Positions 1 through 7,797 of a stretch of 64,000 bases of DNA are shown here, piece by piece. The stretch is from Desulfococcus multivorans (GTDB taxonomy: Bacteria > Desulfobacterota > Desulfobacteria > Desulfobacterales > Desulfococcaceae): contig NZ_CP015381.1 of assembly GCF_001854245.1 (NCBI RefSeq), positions 4,003,001-4,067,000 on the forward strand. Reading direction: 5' to 3'. Position 1 is the first letter of the stretch; the number at the start of each line of letters is the position of its first letter. The position numbers were made by a program, and so were the translations under genes. Below the pieces are notes generated by a model. That model did not search any database, had not been told where the DNA came from, and worked only from the letters and a program-made list of their open reading frames with translations.

Positions 1-1
1 G

Positions 2-157
2 GGCTATCCATGGGAGAACGACATCGTTTTGCTGGGATCCAGCGGCGCCAACCGATACGTCGACCCCGAGGACTACCGGCGGTTTCGACCGGCGTTCCAT
101 GCGCTTCTGGCCGTCTTTCGGGAATTTCCGCTGCCCCTGGCCGTCGTGCCCGAATAA
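2..157 (+). CDS. 3' end of an unidentified protein (partial)
   Basis: The frame starting at base 2 is open to a TAA at 155-157 and encodes about 51 C-terminal residues, ending in LPLAVVPE. It is cut by the window start. The stretch reads like a compact soluble domain (WENDIVLLG near the start, then an aromatic helix). I do not recognise the family. It is not the C-terminus of GatA or GatC, so gatB downstream does not sit in a visible gatCAB operon. A different frame (10-207) is also open, but this one has the more protein-like composition. Confidence 0.5.
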   Translation, partial: GYPWENDIVLLGSSGANRYVDPEDYRRFRPAFHALLAVFREFPLPLAVVPE

Positions 158-203
158 GGCCCCCGACACCCCTGATCGAACTGCATATCCGGCGGATTTG
201 GCC

Positions 204-233
204 TTGACTAATATGCCCGGATGTTTCAAGAAT
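204..233 (+). promoter_or_regulatory. possible sigma70 promoter of gatB
   Basis: TTGACT at 204-209 and AAGAAT at 228-233 are separated by 18 bp. The -10 box is weak. It lies about 60 bp before the gatB start in the only intergenic space available. Confidence 0.3.
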
Positions 234-291
234 ATTTTTTCGGCATCCGGTTGAACCCGCCGCTTTGAAATCAACTGTCAAAGGATGAAAA

Positions 292-1719
292 ATGGAATTT
301 GTGACCGTCATCGGGCTGGAGGTTCATGCCCAGCTCAAAACCCGAACCAAGATCTTCTGCGGCTGCTCGACAGCCTTCGGCGCCCCGCCGAACACCCATG
401 TCTGCCCGGTCTGCCTGGGAATGCCCGGGGTTCTGCCGGTGTTGAACCGCAAGGTCGCGGCTTACGCCGTGAAGATGGGCATCGCCACCCACTGCACCAT
501 CAACCGGGAAAGCCGTTTCGCACGCAAAAACTACTTCTACCCGGACCTTCCCAAGGGCTACCAGATCTCCCAGTATGAGCTGCCGATCTGTGAACACGGT
601 TACATCGAGATCGACGGGGACGGCGAAAAAAAGCGGATCGGCATCACGCGGATCCATATGGAGGAGGATGCCGGAAAGCTGATCCATCACCCCGGCCGCT
701 CCGTCAGCCATGTAGACCTCAACCGGACCGGGGTTCCCCTGATCGAGATCGTCAGCGAACCGGACATCCGCTCTCCGGAAGAGGCCGGCAGCTATCTCAG
801 AAAACTCCACGCCATCCTGAGGTATCTCGACATCTGCGACGGCAACATGGAGGAAGGCAGCTTCCGCTGCGACGCCAATGTCTCCATCATGCCGGCAGGG
901 GCAACGGCCTTCGGCACCCGGACCGAACTGAAAAACCTCAATTCCTTCCGGCATGTGGAAAAAGCCCTGCATTACGAGATCGTCCGCCAGCAGGAGGTCA
1001 TCGGCGACGGTGGGACGGTCGTCCAGGAGACCCGACTCTGGAACCCGGACAGAGGCGTGACCACCCCCATGCGCGGCAAGGAGGAGGCCCACGACTACCG
1101 CTATTTTCCCGATCCAGACCTCCTGCCCGTCGTGGTGGACGACGCCTGGATCCGGGAGATCACGGCCGGACTGCCGGAATTGCCCGACGCCAGGGAAAAG
1201 CGCTTCGTGGAGGTGCTGGGACTCACGCCCTATGACGCCGGGGTTCTGACCGCCGAACGCGAACTGGCGGACTACTTCGAGGCCTGCCTCGAGGCCTATC
1301 CCCGGCCCAAGCCTGCGGCCAACTGGATCATGGGCCCCCTCCTGGGGCTGCTCAACAGCGAAGGCAAGGACATCGGGGCCTCCCCCATCGCCCCCGCCGA
1401 CCTGGGTGCCCTCCTGAAGCTGGTGGACGACGGCACCCTGAGCGGCAAGATCGCCAAGACCGTTTTCGAAGAGATGGCCGCCACCGGCAGGCCGCCCGGA
1501 CGGATCGTCGCTGAAAAACAGCTGGTGCAACTCTCGGACGGCGACGCCATCGAAGGGATTATCAACGACGTCCTCGCCGGTCATCCGGACGAGGTGGCGG
1601 CCTTCAGAGGCGGCAAGACCAAGCTGATGGGTTTTTTCGTGGGCGAGGTGATGCGGGCCACCAAAGGTAAGGCCAACCCGAAGATGGTCAACGAGATCCT
1701 GTGGCGGAAGCTCGGATAG
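292..1719 (+). CDS. gatB: Asp-tRNA(Asn)/Glu-tRNA(Gln) amidotransferase subunit B
   Basis: GatB is the kinase/transamidase subunit of GatCAB. It activates mischarged Glu-tRNA(Gln) or Asp-tRNA(Asn) with ATP and amidates it with ammonia from GatA. At 475 residues it has the normal family length. The N-terminus has the family signature [10 protein letters not shown] and the four zinc-ligand cysteines C23, C25, C38 and C41 (CGC and CPVC). The last 150 residues form the GatB/Yqey tail that holds the tRNA. The start is set by AAAGGATG about 8 bp upstream. The gene stands alone here; gatA and gatC are not in the window. The downstream gene is convergent. Confidence 0.97.
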   Translation: MEFVTVIGLEVHAQLKTRTKIFCGCSTAFGAPPNTHVCPVCLGMPGVLPVLNRKVAAYAVKMGIATHCTINRESRFARKNYFYPDLPKGYQISQYELPICEHGYIEIDGDGEKKRIGITRIHMEEDAGKLIHHPGRSVSHVDLNRTGVPLIEIVSEPDIRSPEEAGSYLRKLHAILRYLDICDGNMEEGSFRCDANVSIMPAGATAFGTRTELKNLNSFRHVEKALHYEIVRQQEVIGDGGTVVQETRLWNPDRGVTTPMRGKEEAHDYRYFPDPDLLPVVVDDAWIREITAGLPELPDAREKRFVEVLGLTPYDAGVLTAERELADYFEACLEAYPRPKPAANWIMGPLLGLLNSEGKDIGASPIAPADLGALLKLVDDGTLSGKIAKTVFEEMAATGRPPGRIVAEKQLVQLSDGDAIEGIINDVLAGHPDEVAAFRGGKTKLMGFFVGEVMRATKGKANPKMVNEILWRKLG

Positions 1720-1841
1720 CCGAAAGCCCGCCGCCCCGGCGCCCGGGACAGCGCGAGAATCGCCGCCCGGGTGTCCCCGAGGGGGGGAGGGCTTTGTACC
1801 GCCGGGCGATCGTCGGCGTGCCGCCCGGGGCATTAAACATT

Positions 1842-1879
1842 AAAAAAAGCCGGAGAAGCACGTGGCTCCTCCGGCTTTG
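1842..1879 (-). terminator. intrinsic terminator of the porin gene
   Basis: A 9-10 bp stem, AAGCCGGAG (1847-1855) with CTCCGGCTT (1869-1877), is followed on the minus strand by a run of seven T. It lies 30 bp after the porin stop. It could also stop gatB transcription from the other side, though the T run there is weaker. Confidence 0.85.
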
Positions 1880-1909
1880 TTATGCCATCAGGAATGTTCT
1901 GGTGCGACC

Positions 1910-3211
1910 TTAGAAGGCCAGGGACAGACGGGCGCCCACTTCGTAGGGGTTCTCGTCGTTGTCGAGGTTCTCGGTGGTGGCGTCGCCCGCGAACAGGTAG
2001 GCGCCGACGAGATCCAGGTTCAGGTTCTCGACCACTTCATAGGTGATGACCAGGTCCACTTCCGTACCCAGCACGTCTTCCTCACCGCCGCCGGCAACCT
2101 CAATTTTTTCGGCCAGTGCGGCATACCAGACATCCAGCGCCACCTTCAGCTTGTCCATGGGTTTGACCGCGACGCCCAGATTGGCGGCCCACACGTTGGA
2201 GATGTTGTCGGCCGGGGCGTTGTTGGAGGTCGTGAAGTCGAAGATGCCGTAGCCCATGATTTCAGACCAGTAGTAGGAACGGCCCTGGGGCGGAGTGAAC
2301 TGTTCGATGTCCTCGTCGTCGTCATCGTCGCCGGATGCGTAGAAGGCCCGACCGTGAACGTCGAACATGCCGACGTTGACATTGCCGCCGAGAGCCAGCA
2401 ACCAGGCCTTGAAATCAAGGCTTTCGCCCGTCTGCAGGTCAACATCGCCACCCTGGTAGATACCGGTGAACCACGCGGCACCCATGTCGAAGTCGACATC
2501 GAGGTCAAGACCGGCGTACCACATATTCAGTTCCTCTGCCTCTGCGCCAAGCGCATTGGCCAATAAGGAATGGTTTCCAGCCCCAGTGCCGAACCATTCA
2601 CTGGCGTCCTTGGAATAGATGTACATGAAGTAGGGGTTGACGTCGAACATGCCGCCAAGGGTAAATTTCGGGAAAATACCGAAATAGTCGGCGTCGAGAT
2701 CGTTGGCGTCCTGAGCGTTATTGAAGCTGAGCTCGGTGCCTTCATAGGCCTTGACCCAGACGAAGGGAAGCTCGAAGGTCTCGCCCTTGTAGTTGACCAT
2801 AACCCCGGAAAAGTCGTCGTCAAAGAGGAAGCCCCGGGCGAATACGGCGCCCTGGATACCGACCTTCCAGTTGACGGGACCGGTGTTGAAGTCGACATAG
2901 GAGTTCTTGATCTCGAACTCTTTACCGTCGGCGCCGATGTCGCCCAGCGGTCCGGTGCCCCAGATAGCATCCCACTCAAACTTGTTGACGAACTTCAGGT
3001 TTTCGTGAAAGGTCGCCGTGTAGTAGAGCCGGGTACGGGTATCCACGCCGCTGAAGTCACCGGCTTCGGATTCATCCTCACCCGTGAAGTTCTGGGTGGT
3101 GTAGAACCGGGTCCGCCAGTAACCGCCGAACTCGCTCTCGATCGCCCAGGCAGGCATGGTGAACATCGCCACCAGTACCGCCGCCAAAGCCAGCATACCT
3201 AATTTTTTCAT
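1910..3211 (-). CDS. outer-membrane porin-like beta-barrel protein
   Basis: This 433-aa protein starts with a clear Sec signal peptide (MKKLGMLALAAVLVAMFTMPAWA) of about 23 residues. The rest is rich in alternating amphipathic strands, aromatic girdle residues (FGGYWRTRFYTT near the mature N-terminus) and Asp/Glu/Asn loops. It ends in RLSLAF, the terminal Phe typical of BamA-recognised barrels. Similar porins are abundant in sulfate reducers. The substrate is unknown. The start is set by AAGGAGGA 9 bp upstream. It is transcribed alone, with its own terminator. Its 5' leader resembles the two orphan leader copies at 35.5 and 36.0 kb. Confidence 0.85.
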   Translation of the reverse strand: MKKLGMLALAAVLVAMFTMPAWAIESEFGGYWRTRFYTTQNFTGEDESEAGDFSGVDTRTRLYYTATFHENLKFVNKFEWDAIWGTGPLGDIGADGKEFEIKNSYVDFNTGPVNWKVGIQGAVFARGFLFDDDFSGVMVNYKGETFELPFVWVKAYEGTELSFNNAQDANDLDADYFGIFPKFTLGGMFDVNPYFMYIYSKDASEWFGTGAGNHSLLANALGAEAEELNMWYAGLDLDVDFDMGAAWFTGIYQGGDVDLQTGESLDFKAWLLALGGNVNVGMFDVHGRAFYASGDDDDDEDIEQFTPPQGRSYYWSEIMGYGIFDFTTSNNAPADNISNVWAANLGVAVKPMDKLKVALDVWYAALAEKIEVAGGGEEDVLGTEVDLVITYEVVENLNLDLVGAYLFAGDATTENLDNDENPYEVGARLSLAF

Positions 3212-3270
3212 CTCGATTCCTCCTTAACCTAATTGAATCAACCTAATAAACCAACCTAATAATTATTCCC
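3212..3270 (-). promoter_or_regulatory. porin 5' leader with three spaced TTAGGTT repeats
   Basis: Reading toward the porin gene, ATTAGGTT occurs three times with 13-14 bp periodicity (complements at 3253-3260, 3240-3247 and 3226-3233). The last copy runs into the Shine-Dalgarno AAGGAGG. The tail of this leader (TTCAATTAG, TTAAGGAGGA, ATGAAAAAATTA) matches the orphan leader units at 35534 and 36032. Regular phasing suggests a protein- or RNA-binding site, but that is inference. Confidence 0.5.
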
Positions 3271-3572
3271 TGCCAAAAACAGATAAATGTCTCCGATGCA
3301 CCTCCTTTTCATTCAGTTCATCATAAACATTCTCGCTCATCTGCTAACAGTCTCCCATGGACATGTCAAGTCTTTTCTAATGAAGAAACGCGTCCCCCGG
3401 AACATTTTTCAGCATGACGGTCCACCGGCGTCATGCCCCGGGAAACCCGGCATGCGGGAAAATCCCGGAGCGCTGCCGTATTCCCCACCGGGAAGCCCCG
3501 TCCGACGCTCCGGAAACCCCTTGACCCCCGTCTCGATTCCATGAGATGAATCAACGAGGTGATATCGTCATC

Positions 3573-3713
3573 TCAACTTTCGACGTTCATCGGCCGGTGC
3601 CGGGAGGATACGGCCCGCGCCCCGCGCGGTTTCGTTCAAGTGCCGCTGAAGGGGCGCCCGCCGTATCCTCCCGGCACCTCTATCCGGTCAACATCATGAA
3701 CGTCGAAAGTTGA
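3573..3713. repeat. nested palindromic intergenic repeat (family A, copy 1)
   Basis: The outer arms are a perfect 18-bp inverted repeat (3573-3590 and 3696-3713: TCAACTTTCGACGTTCAT and its complement). Inside is a second perfect 18-bp inverted repeat (3596-3613 and 3661-3678, GGTGCCGGGAGGATACGG and its complement). Related copies lie at 28837, 35324, 57018 and 63438, with partial ones near 55686 and 63003. Confidence 0.9.
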
Positions 3714-3725
3714 ATGTCAAAATAC

Positions 3726-3805
3726 AGGCTGAAGACTGAAGGCTGAAGGGGAATAAGCGCACTCTTCATCGCAGACGCACCCCTTCAGCCTTCAGTCTTC
3801 AGCCT
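3726..3805. repeat. 26-bp perfect inverted repeat (family B)
   Basis: The arms at 3726-3751 and 3780-3805 are exact complements and consist of the units AGGCTGAAG, ACTGAAG and GCTGAAGG. The loop is 28 bp. Related single arms lie near 6233, 53006, 55748 and 57117. The element ends about 40 bp before the dus start. The interval 3271-3572 upstream holds no gene or signal that I can support. Confidence 0.85.
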
Positions 3806-3844
3806 TCAGCCTCGAACCATATGTACGCACCCCAGGATCGCCCC

Positions 3845-4822
3845 ATGTCCCCGACCCTCTATCTCGCGCCCCTCCGGGGGTTTACCAACGCGGTCTACCG
3901 CAACGTCTTCTCGCGTTTTTTCGACGGCTTCGACCTGGCGGTGGCGCCGTTCATTCCCACCACCGAAAGCCGGCGCGTCCGGGACTGCCATATCCGGGAC
4001 GTACTGCCGGAAAACAACCGGCACATGCCCGTCGTGCCCCAGCTCATCGGCAACGTCCCTGGGGATTTTCTCCGCATGGCGGAGCGGTTGTCGGGCCTGG
4101 GATATAGCGCCTTCAACTGGAACCTGGGCTGCCCCTTCCCCATGGTGGCCAAGAAATGCCGGGGATCGGGGATGCTGCCCCACCCGGACCGCATCGACGA
4201 TTTTCTGGAGAAGGTCATGCCGAAGATCCCGGGCGAGCTCTCCGTCAAGGCGCGGCTGGGCCGCTATTCCAGGGAGGAGATCTTCCGGCTGATCCCCGTT
4301 TTCAACCGCTACCCCCTGAAGGAGGTGATCCTCCACCCGAGGACCGGCGTCCAGATGTACGGCGGCCGCCCCGACCTCGATACCTTCGGGATCTGCCTCG
4401 AAGCGCTCCGTCATCCCGTGGTCTACAACGGGGATATCCGCCGCCCGGCGGACTTCACGGCGCTGTCAGGGCAGTTCCCCGAAGTGGAGCGATGGATGAT
4501 CGGCCGGGGGGCTTTGACGAATCCTTTTCTGCCGGGCGTCATCAAAACGGGGCAGGATGCCTTTTCCGACAGGATCGACCGTTTCAGACGCTTTCACGAC
4601 GCGCTCTTCGACGCCTACCGGGAGGTCTTCAGCGGTCCGGCCCATCTCGTGGAGCGGATGAAAGGCTTCTGGGTCTACTTTTCCGAATCCTTCGAGGACA
4701 GCCCGCGGTTTCTCAAACAGATCCGCAAGCTCAGGAGCCCGGAGCGCTATATGGAGCGGACGGCACGCTTCTTCGAAAGCGAGGCGGTGTGGCGCGATGC
4801 CCCCTTCACTGCCTTCAAATGA
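3845..4822 (+). CDS. dus: tRNA-dihydrouridine synthase family protein
   Basis: Dus enzymes are FMN-dependent TIM barrels that reduce uridine to dihydrouridine in tRNA D-loops with NADPH. The 325-aa product begins with YLAPLRGFTN (flavin-binding strand). It contains NLGCPFPMV, where the Cys is the family catalytic acid, then KARLGR, HPRTG, YNGDI and IGRGAL at the expected order for substrate and phosphate binding. An upstream in-frame ATG at 3821 would add eight residues but falls at the edge of the repeat, so the ATG at 3845 is preferred. Which uridine it modifies cannot be said. It is followed closely by rarA and may be co-transcribed with it. Confidence 0.9.
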   Translation: MSPTLYLAPLRGFTNAVYRNVFSRFFDGFDLAVAPFIPTTESRRVRDCHIRDVLPENNRHMPVVPQLIGNVPGDFLRMAERLSGLGYSAFNWNLGCPFPMVAKKCRGSGMLPHPDRIDDFLEKVMPKIPGELSVKARLGRYSREEIFRLIPVFNRYPLKEVILHPRTGVQMYGGRPDLDTFGICLEALRHPVVYNGDIRRPADFTALSGQFPEVERWMIGRGALTNPFLPGVIKTGQDAFSDRIDRFRRFHDALFDAYREVFSGPAHLVERMKGFWVYFSESFEDSPRFLKQIRKLRSPERYMERTARFFESEAVWRDAPFTAFK

Positions 4823-4851
4823 GTGGATCGGGTTTATAAGGAGATCTCGAC

Positions 4852-6207
4852 ATGTCCAAGGAATCCATGGACCTTTTCGCCTACCGGGCCGATGCAGAAT
4901 TCCAGGCCGACCGGCCCCTGGCGGAGCGGATGCGGCCCCGGGAGCTTTCGGCGTTCATCGGGCAGGAAGCGCTGACGGGCGAGGGATCCCTGATCCGCCA
5001 CGCCATCGACAACGACCGGGTATTCTCCATGATCCTGTGGGGACCGCCGGGATGCGGGAAGACGACCCTTGCGGGCATCATCACCGCCGGGACCCGGTGC
5101 CACGTCGTCCGGTTCTCGGCGGTGCTCTCCGGGGTCAAGGACATCCGGGCCGTCATCGAGGCGGCGGAAAAGCAGCGCCGGTTCCACCGGAAGCGGACCG
5201 TGCTCTTCGTCGATGAAATCCACCGGTTCAACAAAAGCCAGCAGGACGCCTTTCTGCACCACGTGGAACGCGGCCTCATCACCCTCATCGGCGCGACCAC
5301 CGAGAACCCGTCCTTCGAGGTCATCGCCCCTCTCCTCTCCCGATGCCGGGTCATCCCCCTCGCCCCGCTCTCCGACGAAGCCCTGGCCGGCATCCTCCAC
5401 CGGGCCGTCCGGGACGCGGAAAACGGACTCGGCCGCCTGAATCTGACCCTCAGCCCCGAGGCCGCCGAACACCTCATCCGTATCGCCGACGGAGACGCCC
5501 GATCGGTCCTCAACAATCTGGAGATCGCCGCCCACCTGGTCACGGCGGCCGGCAGGCGGAATATCGGGGTCGCCGACACCGAAAAGGCCCTCCAGAAAAC
5601 CGCCCCGCGATACGACAAGTCCGGCGATGAACATTTCAACCTCATCTCCGCCTTTCACAAAAGCCTGAGGGGCGGCGACCCCGACGGGGCGCTCTACTGG
5701 CTCGCCCGGATGCTGGCAGGGGGAGAGGACCCGCTCTATGTGGGGCGCCGCATGGTCCGCTTCGCCTCGGAGGACGTGGGCATTGCCGACCCCTATGCCC
5801 TCAGGACGGCCCTCGACGCGGTGTCGGCCTATCGGTTTCTGGGCAGCCCCGAAGGGGACCTGGCCCTGGCCCAGGCCGCGGTCTACCTGGCCACGGCCCC
5901 CAAAAGCAACCGCGTCTACAGGGCCTTCAACACGGTCCGCGAGGTTGTCGAACAGACCGGGACCCTGCCGGTGCCCCTCCACATCCGCAACGCGCCGACC
6001 GCCTTGATGAAAAACATGGGATACGGCAAGGGCTATCGGTACGCCCACGATTATAAGGATGCCTATGTCCCCCAGGAATACCTGCCCGACCCGCTTCGGG
6101 GACGGCGTTTTTACACCCCTTCCGACCGGGGATACGAACAGACCGTCAAGGCGCGCCTCACAGAGTGGCGAAGACGGATCACCCCCGCCGGGAAAGGGAC
6201 GTCTTGA
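4852..6207 (+). CDS. rarA: replication-associated recombination protein A (RarA/MgsA AAA+ ATPase)
   Basis: RarA is a clamp-loader-like AAA+ ATPase acting at stalled replication forks with SSB. The 451-aa protein has Walker A GPPGCGKTT (64-72), Walker B VLFVDEIHR (117-125), sensor 1 LIGATTENP and an arginine-finger region PLLSRCRV. The C-terminal helical tetramerisation domain follows, with the family motif MLAGGEDPLYVGRRMVRFA. The start has a good AAGGAG 9 bp upstream. Length is typical. It lies 30 bp after dus. Confidence 0.96.
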   Translation: MSKESMDLFAYRADAEFQADRPLAERMRPRELSAFIGQEALTGEGSLIRHAIDNDRVFSMILWGPPGCGKTTLAGIITAGTRCHVVRFSAVLSGVKDIRAVIEAAEKQRRFHRKRTVLFVDEIHRFNKSQQDAFLHHVERGLITLIGATTENPSFEVIAPLLSRCRVIPLAPLSDEALAGILHRAVRDAENGLGRLNLTLSPEAAEHLIRIADGDARSVLNNLEIAAHLVTAAGRRNIGVADTEKALQKTAPRYDKSGDEHFNLISAFHKSLRGGDPDGALYWLARMLAGGEDPLYVGRRMVRFASEDVGIADPYALRTALDAVSAYRFLGSPEGDLALAQAAVYLATAPKSNRVYRAFNTVREVVEQTGTLPVPLHIRNAPTALMKNMGYGKGYRYAHDYKDAYVPQEYLPDPLRGRRFYTPSDRGYEQTVKARLTEWRRRITPAGKGTS

Positions 6208-6348
6208 CGGATCGTTGGGAGGCGTATATTTTAGGCTGAAGACTGAAGGAGACAAGGCCGCCGGCGGCGGTGCCGCCTCTCAAGTCTTCCGTATTCAGTC
6301 CAACCCCTTGACGGGGCCTTCGGCCCTCATCCTTGCGCGGAGGAGGTT

Positions 6349-7035
6349 ATGGACCCACCCCGAACCCGGAAAACCGAGGGCGACGGCCACCGGCTGGTGG
6401 TGCTCCCCTTCGGCAAATCGATCGAGATCGCCTACAAGAGCCTCAAGGTCCGTTTTTTCAGGTCCCTGATCACGACCGCGAGCCTCATGCTGGCCGTCTC
6501 CTTTCTGAGCTTCGTCAACGTGGGCAACGACATCGCCAACGGCCTGCTGTCCATGGACGATCCGACGCACCGCCAGGCCCTGATCCAGTCCGGATACGAC
6601 CTGGGGGAGACCGACACCCGGGTGGATGAAAGCCCCAAGCAGCGATGGCTGGTCATTCTCAGTCTCATGGTCTGCGTGGTGGGCATCGTCAACGCCCAGC
6701 TGATGGCGGTCACCGAACGGTTTCGGGAGATCGGCACCATGAAATGCCTCGGGGCCCTCGATCGCTTCGTGCTGCGCCTGTTTTTACTGGAAGCCGCCAT
6801 GCAGGGGTTCGCGGGTGCGGTGGTCGGCGCGGCCGTGGGGGCGCTTTTCGCCCTATTGAACGGTCTGCTTCGATTCGGAAGCCCCGCCCTCGCCGCCCTG
6901 CCCTGGCCCGACATCCTGACATCCCTTGGCCTCGCCGCGACGACGGGGTGCATCCTCAGCCTGGCGGGGGTCCTCTATCCGGCCCTGGTGGCCGCGAGGA
7001 TGGCGCCGGTGGAAGCCATGCGGGTCGAGCAGTGA
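6349..7035 (+). CDS. FtsX-type ABC transporter permease (short)
   Basis: This 228-aa inner-membrane protein has an N-terminal membrane segment (about 30-55) and a small extracytoplasmic region. Three further segments follow in the FtsX/MacB order, including the hallmark ERFREIGTMKCLGA after the second segment and a C-terminal YPALVAARMAPVEAMR. It lacks the large periplasmic domain of LolC or MacB. The start is fixed by AGGAGG 5 bp upstream. The ATPase gene follows 15 bp later, so the two should form one transporter with the fusion gene after that. Substrate unknown. A family B repeat arm lies just upstream (near 6233). Confidence 0.85.
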   Translation: MDPPRTRKTEGDGHRLVVLPFGKSIEIAYKSLKVRFFRSLITTASLMLAVSFLSFVNVGNDIANGLLSMDDPTHRQALIQSGYDLGETDTRVDESPKQRWLVILSLMVCVVGIVNAQLMAVTERFREIGTMKCLGALDRFVLRLFLLEAAMQGFAGAVVGAAVGALFALLNGLLRFGSPALAALPWPDILTSLGLAATTGCILSLAGVLYPALVAARMAPVEAMRVEQ

Positions 7036-7050
7036 CCGAAAGAGAGCCAT

Positions 7051-7797
7051 ATGATTGAAATCCACCACATCGTCCGGGTCGCCAACGTCACCAAAACCTT
7101 CCAGATGGGTAAAATGGCGCTGCAGGCCCTGAAAGGCATCACCCTGGAGATCGCCGCGGGCGACTACATCTCCATCATGGGTCCTTCGGGCTCGGGGAAA
7201 AGCACCCTCTTCAACATGATCGGCGGCCTGGACAAACCGTCCAGTGGGAAGGTCTTCATCGACGAGGTCGACATCGCCCAGCTGGACGCCTACGAACTGG
7301 CATGGCTCCGCTGCCGCAAGATCGGCTATATCTTCCAGACCTTCAACCTCATCCCGGTCATGACGGCGCTGGAAAACGTCACCCTGCCCATGACCTTCGC
7401 CGGGATGAACAACGATGCGGCGGTGGACAAGGGCATCCAGCTCCTCGAAATGGTGGGGCTGGGGGACCGGTTCCGCCACAAGCCCTCGGAGCTCTCGGGA
7501 GGCCAGCAGCAACGGGTGGCCGTGGCCCGGTCCCTGGCCAACGATCCGGCCATCATTCTGGCCGACGAGCCCACGGGCAACCTCGATCTGTCCACCGGCG
7601 AGGAGATCATCGCCCTCCTGAAGCGCCTGAGCGAAGAGACCCGGGTCACGGTCATATCGGCCACCCACGACTTCAAGATGCTCAACGTATCGGATCAGGT
7701 GATCTGGATCCGGGACGGCCTGGTGGAAAAAATCGAGAACCGCGAGGATCTCTCCATATCCGTCGGCCGAATCGGCGAACGGGAGGAGACCCCTTGA
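7051..7797 (+). CDS. LolD/MacB-type ABC transporter ATP-binding protein
   Basis: The 248-aa nucleotide-binding subunit has Walker A GPSGSGKST (44-52), the Q-loop at IFQTFNLIP, signature LSGGQQQ (148-154) and Walker B IILADEPTGNLD, followed by the H-loop in ATHD. The long-form sequence KIGYIFQTFNLI and the lack of fused membrane segments place it with the LolD/MacB/FtsE group that drives mechanotransmission rather than classical transport. Its TGA overlaps the TTG start of the next gene (TTGA), so translation of the two is probably coupled. Confidence 0.93.
   Translation: MIEIHHIVRVANVTKTFQMGKMALQALKGITLEIAAGDYISIMGPSGSGKSTLFNMIGGLDKPSSGKVFIDEVDIAQLDAYELAWLRCRKIGYIFQTFNLIPVMTALENVTLPMTFAGMNNDAAVDKGIQLLEMVGLGDRFRHKPSELSGGQQQRVAVARSLANDPAIILADEPTGNLDLSTGEEIIALLKRLSEETRVTVISATHDFKMLNVSDQVIWIRDGLVEKIENREDLSISVGRIGEREETP

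Noticed and set aside
271-1833. A 520-codon minus-strand frame opposite gatB
   Set aside because: It is an antisense shadow of a well-supported gene, with no recognisable domain.
7302-7793. An open frame that extends the 1595-aa protein upstream to 7302
   Set aside because: This stretch lies in another frame inside the ATPase gene, has no ribosome site, and the added residues are not protein-like. The signal peptide at 7794 marks the real start.
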